A DNA stretch of 64,000 nt from Pezizomycotina sp. ARF18 (GCA_002224055.1 AZLU01000035.1:198029-262028); one strand, 5' to 3'; positions 10,915-24,407 are shown, counted from the first letter of the stretch. The notes: a model not told the origin generated them from the letters alone. Made by a program: numbers and translations.

Positions 10915-13900
10915 GAATATTGAGAAAGAAATAGCGTTTTATAATTCATTGGGATTATTTATACCTGCGTAGACAAGAATAGATTTATAAAACTATTGTT
11001 ATTACATAAAGTATTGGATATCATGTTGACTGCCATATTAAATTGTGTGAACCGTCTCTTTCTACAGATAAACATATTTCGTCACGCGGTTTGATGAAGA
11101 CAAGAAACCTATTTGAGCATTCTTCAGTGACAAATTCTATAAGTATATGTAGACTGCTAGAAAAAAAATGCAGAAGTATCGAGCCCAGAAACAAAAGCAT
11201 AAGCCAACGCCCCAATTGGTCCTTTACGGGAGACTGGCAGACGGTGGCCTAATCAAACCCGAATATTGTGTTACAAGATGGGTTATAATATTCCAATGGA
11301 TGCTCCTTACCCGCACCTTACTAAGGCTGAAAGCTGGTCATTAGTCAAAGTAGACTCTTTTTTAAAATCTGGTTTTCTAGGCTAAAGCCATGCTAGGTAG
11401 GTTAACTGCTAATTAGTGGGGAATTTGAAGATATAACGTGAATGTTTTGAGCATTTATAGCCGCTGGTTGTAGTTTCTAGCTAGTAATGTTTTCGCCTCT
11501 GTATATTGAATATTATCAACATCCCTCTCTGCGCAATTACGCAGCTGCTTTTATTTTACTACTAGTACACTATCTTTACGCAACTATCATCGAATATCAC
11601 CACACACGTGTAGACCAATGTCGATGTCAAGAGGATTGTGCTTCACTCAAAGCCGATGAAAATTATGCTCTTCAAGCTACTCACTCATAGCGGATATATA
11701 TTGCCCTCTCTGGGTTATAAAGAGGAATATTCCATATCACCGACGTCTGCTATCCATTATTGATAAATGAAGAATCCCATGGAAATATCTAGGCTTTCTC
11801 GAACTTTTCCAACGCACAGCTAAACCCGTGCACGCGACGAAATGATACAGTTATCTCATGGCAGTGTTGACTGACAGCTGTCCAAAACGTCGCCCGATAG
11901 TAGCTTAGTCTCCGGTACTTTAACCTGTATCAAGCTTGAGATTTTTTAACACGAACAACCGATAAGCTAGTCACGGAACTCTAATGGGAACTAGCGTTTA
12001 AATCATAATAAATGCACTTGAACAGAACTAATATAGAATATTACCGCATGGACATAGCTTCTTCGTATTAATGCTTCTATAATACCGTTTACGAAGTCAC
12101 GCTACCAGAAGTCATAAGTAAATCGAGTGAGTAATCAGATTTACCGAACCGCTTATTTATAGCAGGAAACCGAACAGGTTGAAGAGTGCTTATCCATGTT
12201 CGTATTACCAAGTTATAATACCAGGAATTCATAGCTTGAGCTTCCTCGAATCCGCCTGATATCTCTCCAATTTAACCAGGGTAGTGGATTTCATTACATA
12301 TTACGCACGAATTCGCCTCTCCCTGCTAGAGCTTAGAAAATATACCACAGAAGCAGCCCACAAAGAGTACGGTTAGCGAGGGCAATGATACCGAGCTGTT
12401 TACTTGCGCGCTCGAAGGAGCTTTTCGCATAGTTATGTAGGACAACTTCGTATGGCTAGAAAGAGCGGACATAACCTCTCGGGAGGAATTAGCAACACTA
12501 AAATGATAATGTTATGCTCCACAGACGATTAAGCTATTTCATTTCTAAAACACAAGCACGGCTGATTTGGATGAAGTGTAGTGATATCTACGGAAAGAGA
12601 AAACAACTTAGCCAACCAGAGATACCTAAAGAGCAAATATAAAGTGCAGTATTTCCAATAGTAGTGGCGTAAATTACTACCTTTTCTTGTAGGATAGCTT
12701 CAAAATCCTCCGCGATACCATATCGTTTCACATTGAGCATCAAGGGGTGTCGGCAAAACGCAACCAACACGCCAGCTATGATTCAACAATTGGAACTGTG
12801 AATATACTTCCTTATTCCACTTTATTAAACGCCCTCTAAAACACGTTTTTTTCGCTCCTGCATCATTGCCAACAGGTAAAAAAAAAAAAAAAAAAAAAAA
12901 CACTCAAAACAAAACGAGCTTACTCTACCGTCGTGTTGAGCGGGATCTTATATTAAATTCTTCCAACGAATACATCCAAACATATAATACAAAAATTAGC
13001 ACTGGAAACACTGAACTTCCGTGGATCAAACGATAAATGTGATAATTCTTAATACGTTGTGCTCGGATACTGCACTACCTTCCTCTCCGCAGAACATTAA
13101 AGTCAGAAACCCTGTAATCGAGATCAACCGGATCAAGCTATTCGTGATTAGAGAGAGAGACGATCCAACACGATACGCCTTGCCAAACCAAACAAAAGCT
13201 TCTTGCGTAAAATAATGCCGGATAATCCCTATTTAAGACGAGGGACACTAATATTTGAAACGCAAACCAAAGGAAGTCATACTAATGCAATGCGTCCTGA
13301 GTTCTTCTAGAAACCTCATAGAGTGAATGGTGAAGAGTCAAGGCTACCAATGTAAATCGAAGCACGATATTGGCTCTCAGAAATACTATCCGATAACTGG
13401 TTAGTTATATAGCACCACGATCAAGTACAACGCCTATATTAAGTCCTGGGTACGCCAGCTTATATTCACTTGACTAGAACTCACTTGTAAACCGTACGTA
13501 AAATATACCTAATACACCGATGTAAAACACGGAGGCTCGATCGGGGTTTAACTTGCCTTTCCATCTTTATACCCTACTAGGGAGACAAATATCCCGGCGC
13601 AAGGGACAAGCGAGGTTTAACACTTCTGTTCTCCTAAAACTTGCTATTTATCGAGTGTATGATTTCTACATTAGTAGACGTCAAAGAAACGAATAAACAA
13701 TTGAACCTCATCGATACTCTTGTCGATGAAGAGATCAACCCATATCGCAGTATGGGAAGCAGCGATGCAATCCCCAACATCGATACCATGGATCCATTCT
13801 AAGCTCCCTACTGAAGTTCACAAAAATTTCCACTCTCGTGGGATAAACCCCGAATCTGCTCCGAACAACTCATAAAGGAGACTTATCCAAGTAAACGAAA

Positions 13901-16900
13901 AATGCCCCAAGTTTCCCTCGTCTAACAACAGTTGAGTTATTCGCCTGTGGTGTCACGCCATATAATTCTCAATGGCGCAGAAACAGTCTCTTCCAGACTA
14001 TTAGACTTCCTCTAGAGCACTCACAGTATTTTTTGTAGCCATTCTCTGTATCACAGATTAAAGCAAGCTCGACGTCAGGATAGAAACTTGAAATGCGTCC
14101 AGCTCGGAGAAGACATGTTTTGGATGAGTTGATGATATTTCTCGAGGTAATGAGATCACAGCATAGTGCTTCAGGCTAATAGCACGAGCGTCCGCGCGCG
14201 TTCGCGTCATAGAATTATTTAGATGCGCCAAATGTTACAAGGAGCGTTATGAATTGGCTCGATGGAATACTGTAGGAAGTGAGATTATTATTGATCATCA
14301 TCCTACTTAAGCTGGAGCGACTTCCTCTGACGAAGAGGAACTCTAACATACCAAGATATCCGTACGTCACATATCGGTAGCTCTATCGCGTTCTCATCGA
14401 CATACGCATCTAAATGTCCCGTCGCGCATGTGATCCTTCGGAGAAGTCGAACCACAAGAGAAATTTAAGGGATTATATACATTGGTGCGGATCCTAATTA
14501 GCCTACGGAGGTCTAACATTCGCTTATCCCAATGAAGGATATTTATCAGGTGTTATATGGGAAAAGTTTAAAGCACTTAAAACGTCAAACTTAATAGCTT
14601 TGAAGCCCAATACGCTCCCGTCAGCATAAAAAGATTCCAAGGGCGAGGGGTATTATGTAGATAAATATAATTATTTACACACACACCACGCAGATATTGA
14701 TCTCATCATAATTTTCCAATTCTCACCGCATTCGAAAGACATTCATATCGCTAATCGCGCTCATGCATAGACCAATGCAAATGTGGAGTAGCAGGCACCT
14801 CGATGAGACAGCGGAGCGCATATTTAACTTCTCGTTTACGGCGGGTATTCCATAGCCGCATTGACTTGTCGAAAGTCTGCAAACAACCGCACCAAAAAAG
14901 CCCTTGACTAACTCGTTCGCGAAAGCATGAGGACATTGAATTACCGAACATAAACGGCAAATGTGATCTCGAGGGTGCCATCTTCGATAAGTGTTCGATC
15001 GTATGTACTAGGAAGTTATAGTGAACTGCAATGATACGGGACAATACATATCTATATCAGATGAGTCCGCGCTTATATAAAAAAGTCGGCAATTTTCGAA
15101 AATTATACGCAGATATGCAGAGAACTAGAGGATATTGCCTGCCAGAAACCTTCAATACCACAGAAGGGGGACCAACTCCGATAATTCTCATGAGAGTACG
15201 AGAAAAGCAAGCTGTTTGTGTTATAAATCACTGGGGAAAGTCTCTCAGATAGAGATCTTTACACTAAGATCTCAACCTATAATGTAATGTATCTATAAGT
15301 GGATACCCAACGAAATGATACAATAGGCCAGAAATCGATTACGGTGATAAAAAGCTCTGAGTTGCTTGTCTCTATTGATACAAATTACCTCAGCATGTTA
15401 GCAAGCTACTTGCGAAAATTATCGAAGAAGCCTCGCAATAGCACCCGGAAGAAATTCCGTCAGTACATAGTTCTTTTTCTCGTTTCTTACTCGAAATGTT
15501 CCTGTTTCCGTATATCCAATCAACGAGCAGTGATATGGTCAACGAGAGATGTTCAACGTGACAGCTTACTGATCTATGAAACTGCCCCATCCTAGCATAC
15601 CAATATATCTAGTACCAAATCGGGAAAACCTAGGCCATTTTATAGGGTTTTGCTCAAAAAGAATTTAATTGTACAAGGACCAGTCGCAGACCTGATATTT
15701 TCTTCGTCAGTGTTCATTAAAAGTTCCTACAGCATTCCATTCGCTGGCTCCACCTCTCTATAAAGGCGTAAGTGTAACTTCTACTCCTGTTATGAAGAAG
15801 CACCGGTACTATATAAGTATCTAAGATCATTGTTCAAGGAAAGGCTCCGTGGCACATCTCGCTGGATGCACAACTGTTACTAAGATTACTCGTAATTCTA
15901 TCAGCTCGACGTGATATTTCTTTAAACTAGCAGAAGCAAAACCCGATCGGATTATAAAAGCTTGAATTAGATTCCTCTCTTCAAGATATAGACACAACAT
16001 ATCTAAACCATGCATAGCGAACGCTAGGAAAAGAACCCCATCTAGGAATTACTTCTTCTAGTATCTAACTCATAATTTCTCGTGGAACCAACACGAGAAA
16101 ATGTGGATCACTATACTACCTTCATTTCACCAATCCCCCAAGCAGAAGAAGCGATTCATGGATATCGAAACTATACTCCTGCACCATGAATACTAGCTCA
16201 TGAGAGCGCCAGAAATGCAGCAACTCCAAGAAAAATCATAGAGTCTCTCCATTGAAGCCCACCAACACGAAACCAAATCGTGATATCTGTCATGACATAA
16301 ACATGGACAATAATCGTCATATATTTAAACACAATCTACCGGAAAGGAACATAATGCAATGTCCTCTACTTAGCAGCCCACATAGAGGACTTGAACTAAC
16401 ATTTACGTCTACAAAGCAACCAAAGACAGGCGTCACATAAGATTATCTGTAAGAACTTTTTCGGAGAAGATTTTAGTACTATTCAAGTAATGATATCGCC
16501 GTCACTTGCCATAGCTTATCAATTAATGCTACTAAAAGGTCAGCATGCGAGATATCGTATTTTACTCCATGCGAAGACCCAGCTGTGATAGAAATCCGAA
16601 ATGCGACTTTACCAAGGAACGAGACGATGATACACATAGAAAAGCAATCCTTAAGAAAGGCAGGCTAGGTTTCCCGTCTAGTTTCATTATCCACCTCTAG
16701 CCATAATTCCCTACGGGAACTAACTCGAAAACAATCTTGACTCAACCACCCCATATTATCAATCCTAAAGCCGGTAGCTAGTATAGTCTGACGATAGCGA
16801 AACTTGAAACCACGAGTTTTCCTCTAAGAGGGAGAGCAACTCAAACATATCAAAGCTGCCCTCGGGCGGATCGAAGATCATTTCATAAAGAAGCCTAGGA

Positions 16901-18588
16901 ACAGGCTACCGCTATGCGGGACTTACTGCATGCAGTTTCCCGAAGGAGAGAGATCACCGTATCGCAATACAAAGTTCTCTTGTAGCGTACTAAAGGGCAA
17001 GTTGAGTTCATATTAAATCTAGAGCAGCAGCTTATCCGATTGTTTGGTAAACAACACGACATATGACTATCAAACTATCTGAAAAGAAGAGTCCTCAAAT
17101 AGTTTTACTCGTACCCAAAGAAGCACGCACAACAGGTTTTAATTATAACTCTCAATGAGAGCTTGACTCGGTCGTCGAAGAACACTCCATACGCCAATCC
17201 GAAAGACAAGTTGAGTACGACGACGACGCGGTTGGATATTTACTTCCAAAGAATGACCCTGATCGACATATATTACATTTACCTTGCGGCCGTCTTCCTA
17301 TAATAATATCCCGTTGAAAAAGCAAAAATAGAAAGATGCCTCAGAGCTAAAGATCAAAGATAAACCTCCTATTTCAATTCTACTAATCGCTGCAAAAGAA
17401 TTCCTTCGCATATTGGCCCCCAGATGGCCCTTTGAGTGGATAGAAAAATCTAATTACCATCTTCTACCCAATAGCCCGCCTCATACTAAACGATAGTAGG
17501 ACGGCGTCAACGCTGCGATAGTGTCAAACGAGTCTAAGCAAAAGCCTCCTCGCATAATTCTTCCGTCGTAATAGTGTTTACTTTACACCACTACAGCGTC
17601 CTTTATACGTCACATCGCCGCGAACACGGGGACATGGTGGTCGTAACGTAGAAACTTGCAACGTAAATTACACAGCAAAAGTTCAACGTAGGATACAAAG
17701 AGTTCGTCGATCACCCTATAGCACGTAAATAAGAAAGAAAAAAAAAAAGTATTACGCCTGTCGTACATGAAGCCGTGTCGAGCGATAACTCATTCACAGA
17801 AACGCACTTAAATATACACCGTGAATCATACTTGCGATGCACGATTTTGCTAAACGCGTGATAGAGATCTAGCACGGCAGCTACCGTTCATAGGTGAAGA
17901 ACCTCAAGATAGTAATTAGCTACGTTCCAGCAACTCGTACTGATGATTCATAGCACTCACTCAGCGACGACTCAAACCGCTGTTAGAAAAAGTCGATATT
18001 TATTAGTCAAAACATCGTTGAGAAGAGGCTTCGGATTTACGATTTTGTGTATATTTGCTTCTAAAGCAGGCTTTTTTTTCTGATTACGTTGCTGCGGCTA
18101 TATATGTCATTGACTGTAACACCCGACTCGATGGCGATATATAGACTTTATGATCATTTCTTGTTTATTTCTGTATAATTTGTTATATATTTCCTTTTGT
18201 ATCAAACGAAACCAAGCTACCAGCTACTTAGTACTGCTATTAGGATGTAAGCAAGTAGGGAATTAGTACATTGTTAATTAAACTGAACAATTTGAACACC
18301 AACGTATCATCTTTAGTAATGTAAACGTAGGTAAACGCGACCAACTTAAGAGTGGAAGAGTAATGCAACGTGGGTATGGTAACGCTAACTACATTGCTGC
18401 AGCGTGTATTGTATTGATATGTATATATGCGTCTTTGCATAGACGTTTCTTTAATGTAAACATAAATGTAATGGACATGAAAAGTTCGAAACTCCGCCAG
18501 AAAAAATACAAAGCGATCAAGAAGGGTAACAATATTATATACTGTTTAACGCAACAAAAAAGTAAAGTGCCGCCAATTTAAACCCGAA
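10915..18588. other. 7.7-kb gene desert of mixed composition
   Basis: No gene, RNA gene or transposon domain could be supported on either strand. Open frames are all short (under about 100 codons), scattered and without recognisable motifs. In texture the stretch differs from its flanks: base composition looks roughly even, CpG is common (for example near 14190), and A/T homopolymers of nine or more are almost absent, exceptions being an A run at 12879-12900 and one near 17739. A hand count over about 180 bp near 14.2 kb showed no excess of TpA over ApT and no loss of CpA, so it does not look RIP-mutated there. It could be ancient decayed sequence, a pericentromeric or subtelomeric-type segment, or an unrecognised element. 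Confidence 0.6.
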
Positions 18589-20535
18589 TCAAAGGAAGCA
18601 AAAGTATGTTCGAAAAATAAATGTAAATATAAAATCTTCAAACTTAAGAAGTAGTCTCAGGTGGCGTTGAACCCTCTTCTCCGCTTCCTTCTCCAACGCT
18701 TCGACTGTCTCTGGCTGCAACGGTCCTGCCGCCGCTGCCGCGGAGGGTGAAGTCACGTCGGGAATCTTGATACTATCAGCAGCAGCGGCTGGTAATGGCG
18801 GCGGTGGTGGAGAAGCAGCCTTGATTGTAGGTGGGGAAGCAGGAGCTACGGCTGACTTCAGCAGATGCTGGTGGAGTAGAAGTGCCGTTGAGCAACGCTG
18901 CAAGACCACCAGCGGCTGCTTTGATTCCTCTTGCGGTGCTAGTTTGGGAGAGACAGTACGTTGAGCATGCGCTTGTGTCGTAGAAGGTGGCGAAGGAATA
19001 GACACTGGTGGAAGCGTTGGTGCGAGCTCAGCATGCGCGGGAACAGGTGCAGGCGGCGGGGAAGTTACTGCTTCGGGCAACGTTGGAACTGGTGACGGCG
19101 CCAAAACAGGTGCTGAAACAGGAGCGATCTCGGGGGTAGCTTTGAGAGTTGGTAACGAAGTAGGAGCTGCGGATTCGTGTGGAGGAGATGTGGAACGACG
19201 AGGGAGAGGTGAGACAACAGCGGGACCGGTAGCATTCGTGACGTGAGGATGGGAGAAAGGGTACGGGCGGGCGAGATAGGGTGAGGTGATGTGGATTTTC
19301 GCTTCTGAGGAATTATCTGTTTGATTTCGACAGGGGCTGGGACAGGGGCTGCTGTTCGCGAGCCTCCTGGGCAAGGTCGTGTTCCGCTGCTGCTTGCTGT
19401 AAAACATCTTGTATCGCGAGTTCCTCCTTTGCAGGCTCCTTCGCTTTTGACTCCATGGGAGCTGGTTCCGGAGCTAAGACCACTGATTCTATCGGTGGCG
19501 TCTCGGTTTTAACAACCGGCTCCGTTATTTGAGGCGGCGTTAACTGTTGTGATAGAGGATGGGGCTCTGGCTCGACCGAAGTCAGTGGTCGTGAGGGGCC
19601 AGAATTGGCCATCTCTACATCAACTGCCGGAGCTTCCGGTACGGACCGAGGAGGTTCGGGTAAGTGTTGGGGAGTGAGGGATGGAGCTCGGGGAGCGTAG
19701 GAGCAGCGCTAGCACGGACATCCGGAGTCGAAACAGCGGAACCGGCCGAATCGCTCTCCACCTGGACGCTGGAGTGTGCATGAGCGAATCATCTGCGTCC
19801 ATCATCTCCATGTCACCATCTAAATTCAGGACAGATCCCTCCCTACCGCTAGGCGTCTGTGGGCCGCCATGCAAACTAGAGATAGACTGTCCCTTCTTCA
19901 TGCCGGGCTTCCTGCCACGACCAGGCTTTCGCCTTGGTGGAGGAGGTCTCTTCTTGAGAGGAGTTTGAGCAGCACTCGGAGGTTGCGAGCCATCCTTGAC
20001 CTCTCTAGCTCCGACTGCTTGCTGAGGCGGTGAGCTCTCGGTTTCCTCGACTTCATCGACAAAGACAACCTTGCTACCATTAACCCTGTGCTGTATCTTT
20101 CGCGTTCTGCGGACCTGGTGGTCCGGCATCCGCGAAAGGTACGTGGCTCTGGCGGCTCTTGTTGTCTGGGCGTGCACGACCACCGGTTCGTCAGGAACAG
20201 ACGTTTCGTGCCACCGGGAGCTGTGGGATCAGGTGATGCTCCGTCCCTACTCCCTGCTATACTTGGGGTCAGGCTTCCCGCAATGCTCCCTGCTATGGTA
20301 CCCGGCGTGCTCACTGACAGCACGTCATCGTCATCATCGTCCTGTGCGGATTGATGATGGACTTGAGCTAACGAACCATTGCGGGCAGCTTGGAGAAGAC
20401 TCTGAGCCAAGGGCGTTAAGAGGTGAGTGTCCTTGGGAAGAGGCAACTCGGTTGAGGACGTGGTGGAGGGTTGGACTGGCTAACCCAAGACCACTGCCTA
20501 TCCCACCTTCGTATGGGTAAGCCCTCGAAGACATC
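18589..20535 (-). CDS. Unidentified Pro-rich, AT-hook-like nuclear protein
   Basis: I do not recognise this family. Reading on the minus strand, the likely start is the ATG before SSRAYPYEGGIGSGLG near 20535. Next come an acidic Asp run with IAGSIAGSLTPSIAGS repeats (about 20270-20340), a basic block (RAARATYLSRMPDHQVRRTRKIQHRVNG is spread over about 20085-20170), and KVVFVDEVEE. A Lys/Arg/Pro/Gly segment with RKPGRGRKPG resembles an AT-hook (about 19895-19925). The second half is low-complexity: Pro/Glu/Ala-rich with many PxP motifs, probably disordered. Frames break at about 20430, 20210, 19740 and 19330. The C-terminus could end EEGSTPPETTS or run further in another frame. The basic and AT-hook-like parts suggest a chromatin protein; that is inference. 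Confidence 0.6.
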
Positions 20536-23500
20536 ATGATCAAACTGATTTTGACGTCCTTGTCGCCGTGAGTGCCTGTAGGACGGTACTTTATTTTGAA
20601 AGGTAACTGATTAGCCGCAAGACAATAACAAAAATGCAAAAGTGAAGAGAGAGAATAAAATAAATGAGAGAGACGAAGGGCTCGAAATGGAATAAGGCTT
20701 TTTTTCCCGGAGGTATACGAGGACGAAAAAGAAAGAAAAAAAAAGGATGAAGGGATATTTTATACAAAGCGAGGGAGATAAACAAGGGACGAAACTCGGA
20801 ACACAGCGGAGCTTTGAACGAGTAGGGGAAAGATGTAGCAGTCTTGACAACTAAAGGAAAGGAATATATGCAGTGCCGATGTAGGGAAGGTTTGATCAAT
20901 TGGTGATACGTGAGAAAAAGAGGGACTAGGAGGAGAGATGGTTGGAAGTTTAGAGGAAGAGTAAGGGTCCGTGTCCGTGGGGCGTGGCAAAGGTGGCAGA
21001 AGAGACGAGGAGGGGGTAGACAAAGAATAGAGAAAAAAAAAAAAAAAAGAGGTAAGAGAAGCTAAGCTATGCCTCGTGGATCACCGCCAACCAACGCAAA
21101 GGAGGTGAATAGACACAAAAAAAAAAAAAAAAAAAAAAAAAGGTCAAAATCAAAAACACCGTATAAGGCCTTACAGCTATCTTTACAAGCCACTTGAGAA
21201 AAGCGTCTAAAAACACACTAATGAAATAGCAGACACCCCCCAAAAAAAGGGAGCACAATTATGAAGGTTGATGATGATGATTATGGTGAAGATAGATAGA
21301 ATATAGAAATAAGAATACTTACGAATGACACCCTGGCCGGCATGGTTGGCCGTTACGAAACCTTCGAGGAGGAGTAGAAGAGAGTTTCCTTTTGGCAAGA
21401 AAAAGTAAAAAAAAAAAATAAAATAAATAAATAAAAAAAGGAATTAAAGTATTCTAGAAAAGTGTGGGAGAAAAAGAAATAAACAGGAAAAAGAACGACC
21501 CCAGCTAAGCAGATGAGCGGAGGATGGTGGTGATACTGATTAGATGGGTTTGGTGATGCGTGTAAAATCGCGTCGTTGTTTTCTTTTCTTTTCTTTTTCC
21601 TGTTCTTTTATTCCTTATTATATTTATTTTATTTTTAATTTATTTTAACTCTCGCACACACGCAATTATAAAATATATTATTATTATTATAGTGTAAATA
21701 AATTTAAATATTTAAAATATCACCAGCGAGGGGATTTCTCTGCTATATATTTCGAGTTTAAGAAGTATTAGCCTACGCAACTCTTTAAAACGGTTGGATC
21801 TAAGAAAGTAAACGAAAAAGGTAGTATAGATCTCGAGAAAAAAAAAAGAAAAGGATACTGAAGTATCTTAAAGTAGAAATATAAGTCTTGTTTTGTCTTA
21901 AATGAAGTGATATTGGATAACAGAGAGCTGGCCCTCGATATCTCCGACCCGAATGCTGCCGAGTACCAGAACTCCTTCTCGCTCAGGAGGAAAGAAGACC
22001 TTCTCCCTCGCTCGTAGAAGAACGGTGGTGAGAGAAACCAAGAGCATCAATGCAAATTGTTTTCCCACGACAGGGTCCTCAGAGAGAGTCCTGCCTACCA
22101 CACATTCTAGAAAGCTAGAGCGTATAGTGGCTGCAGATTTCAACGCGGGATTGAAAATGGAAAAAGGGAATAGCAATAGACTTCCAAGATGCATTCGCGC
22201 ATCATGATGGGTGTGGGATTAAAGTCTCTAGCATACCCTCTTTTTTTCGTTCTTTTCTTTTTTGATCTATCTTCCTATCTTCTTCTTTCAGACGCATATT
22301 GATACAACGAAATGTGTGGGAAGGGATCTTTCCTTCACTTTTTACATTTTCTTTTTTCCCTTTTGCAGAGATATGCGAAATTGTGGAGAGAAGTGTGTGG
22401 ACAGGAGACAGGACAGACAGGGCACAGGCACAGACAAGGCACAGGTACAGGAATGGAAGTTGATCGAGGTCGTGTGGGAGGAAGAGGAGGAGAGGAGCAA
22501 ACAAGCAAAGCAGTACTTGCGTGTGCGTGGGAATGAGTGGATAGATGAATGGGGGCAATGATACCGGGCGGTAATAACACAAGAAGGAACCGTGAACAGT
22601 TTCCCTTCCAAATGACTATCACAGTACTAAATGGAAAATCACGAGAGAGAGTAATAACAATGAGAGGGGAGGCGAATAATGACATGATCTTTTTTCCTTT
22701 TTTTTTATTCTTCTTGAAAAAAAGCCTCCCGAGAGGGGAAGGCAGATCCAAGGATCCGGATCTTTTCAAGGGCATGAAAGAGAATTTAAAAAAAAAAAAG
22801 GGAAGAAACTTACCCGAGCTTGGTTTAGAGGAAGCCTGTCTGGTGTCTCCAGATGTATCGAACCCAGACACGAGACAAGAGATCTTAACACACAGAATAG
22901 CCTCACCGAACTATTAAAATTCAGAGCCTGTTCCTTTTTTTCTCCTCCCAAAAACTATAAAAGAAAGAAAGGGAAGCCTGCAAAAATGTATAGGCAGGTA
23001 TACTTCCAAAAGGTGGGTGAGTGTGGAATAAGGAAGGCTGTTGGGCTGCTTCACTGCTGCCGCCGCTTATGCTTCTCTCCTCTTCTTTCTTTTTAAACGA
23101 AAGGCTAACCCACTGCCCGTTCAAAAAGACGACAGGGCGAGGATGTTCAGGGAAACTAAAGAGATCTAAACACCGAACAGAACGATAAAAAAGAGTGTGG
23201 GAATATCTTTTTTGTTTTGACGGTTTCGTGTTCTGCGAATGGGAAATAATCTCAGAAGAAATGGGAAAAGAGCGGTGAACGATTAGAATATGTAATAAAA
23301 TAACAATAATAATAGGGGGGAAGAGGAAAAAAGGGACTCGGCGGAGCTGAGCAGCAGGAAAAGGAAAAAAGCAACAGCAACGGGAGGTGTGGGAATAAAA
23401 TAAAGCAGCAGGGGAAGGGAAATCAACAAGCAGTTTGATAATTTAGATCAGACAAGAATCTAAAATAAATAAATAATATAATAATATAATAATAATAATA

Positions 23501-24407
23501 ACAGGACGGACAGAGTGAGAGATGTGCGTTAAAAAAAAGGCTGGAAGTCAAATGCTGTGAACCTCTCTGGTCGGCGGTGAATGGATAAGAGTGAGAAGAG
23601 AGGGAAAAGGGGGGGAATAAAGAGAAAATTTTTCACTCTAGCTAAATTAATTTTTTTGTGTGGGAAATAATAATTTCAAATCGGGCGGGGGATGACACCA
23701 CACCCACATATCTTTTTCCCCTTTCAGGTCACTTTTTTTCGAGTCTCAAAACAAGACCTCGGATCGTGAGAAAAGGGAAAAGCCAAAATGTCTCCACCAC
23801 AGCGCGAATGCACGATCAAAAAAGAAGCCATAGAAAGCTCTCTTTTAGAAAGACCTTTAAAATGAGCTTCTGGGGAAACTTTTTTAGAGCAAATATCAGC
23901 ATTTTTGGTTATAATTTTTCGCGTTTTTTTTTTTTTTGAGGGGACATGAGGGCCATCTGATGCTATTATTAGCCCATGCTAGTATTACTGAGTGTGTACT
24001 GATTTGTACGCGCATTTGAGAAAGAATACCAAGCCTTACCGACGTTTCGTAGTGTAACAAAGTTGAGAGTTGCTTGCGCTACCGCGCGGTGTTAGAGTAA
24101 CGAATATCTTGCGTTACCGCGAGGTATTGTAGTATCGAAAATCATGCTTTGTCGTTACTTCGCGGTATCAAGTTCAATGATTGCCATGATTGCAAAGGGA
24201 TGTTGGTTGATCAATTTAGCGCTATTGGTACATAGTTATAATACAGGATATTTAATGGACAGGTCAATATCGGAAAAAATAGAGAAAAAAAAACCTCCGT
24301 AGAATATCAAATCAGATTAATGAGAGAGGAAGAAGTAGAGTGAGGCCTCAGCGATTCGTGTATTTATCCCTGGGTTCCGCCCTCTACAACTTTCTGCTAG
24401 CATTCTC
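20536..24407 (-). promoter_or_regulatory. Long leader/intergenic region, pyrimidine-rich on minus strand
   Basis: Nearly 4 kb without a convincing gene. The + strand is purine-rich over 20640-21500 and 22600-23650, so the transcribed strand of the downstream minus gene is CT-rich, as in other leaders of this window. A runs of about 16-22 lie near 21034 and 21118. A degenerate repeat sits near 24.03-24.18 kb (separate entry). The span may hold a long 5' UTR with introns, as seen for regulatory genes in filamentous fungi, but no splice model can be proven by eye. Confidence 0.4.
24034..24178. repeat. Degenerate tandem repeat with palindromic cores
   Basis: Three to four diverged units of roughly 34-42 bp follow one another. 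Each is built around a TTACC/GCG/GGTA-like core: TTACCGACGTTTCG, CTACCGCGCGGTG, TTACCGCGAGGTA, TTACTTCGCGGTA, usually followed by a variant of GTAGTGTAACAAAG / TTAGAGTAACGAA / TTGTAGTATCGAA. The second unit contains the perfect 10-bp palindrome ACCGCGCGGT. It stands out from surrounding AT-rich sequence. Confidence 0.55.

Noticed and set aside
15031-15595. Small + strand frames inside the gene desert
   Set aside because: Under 100 codons, isolated, no motif; about what chance gives in 7.7 kb of even-composition DNA.
10915-18588. RIP-mutated transposon as explanation of the desert
   Set aside because: A hand sample near 14.2 kb shows CpG retained, TpA not in excess over ApT, and no depletion of CpA/TpG; a full computation is still needed.
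21898-22194. Minus-strand frame with VVGKQFALMLLV, faintly like a cytochrome P450 heme-region helix
   Set aside because: The cysteine ligand and the preceding F-x2-G-x-R are absent, and no other P450 motif is found nearby; chance resemblance is likelier.
22202-22951. Several overlapping frames of about 90-178 codons on both strands
   Set aside because: Overlapping, biased and motif-free; they lie in the purine/pyrimidine-asymmetric leader region.
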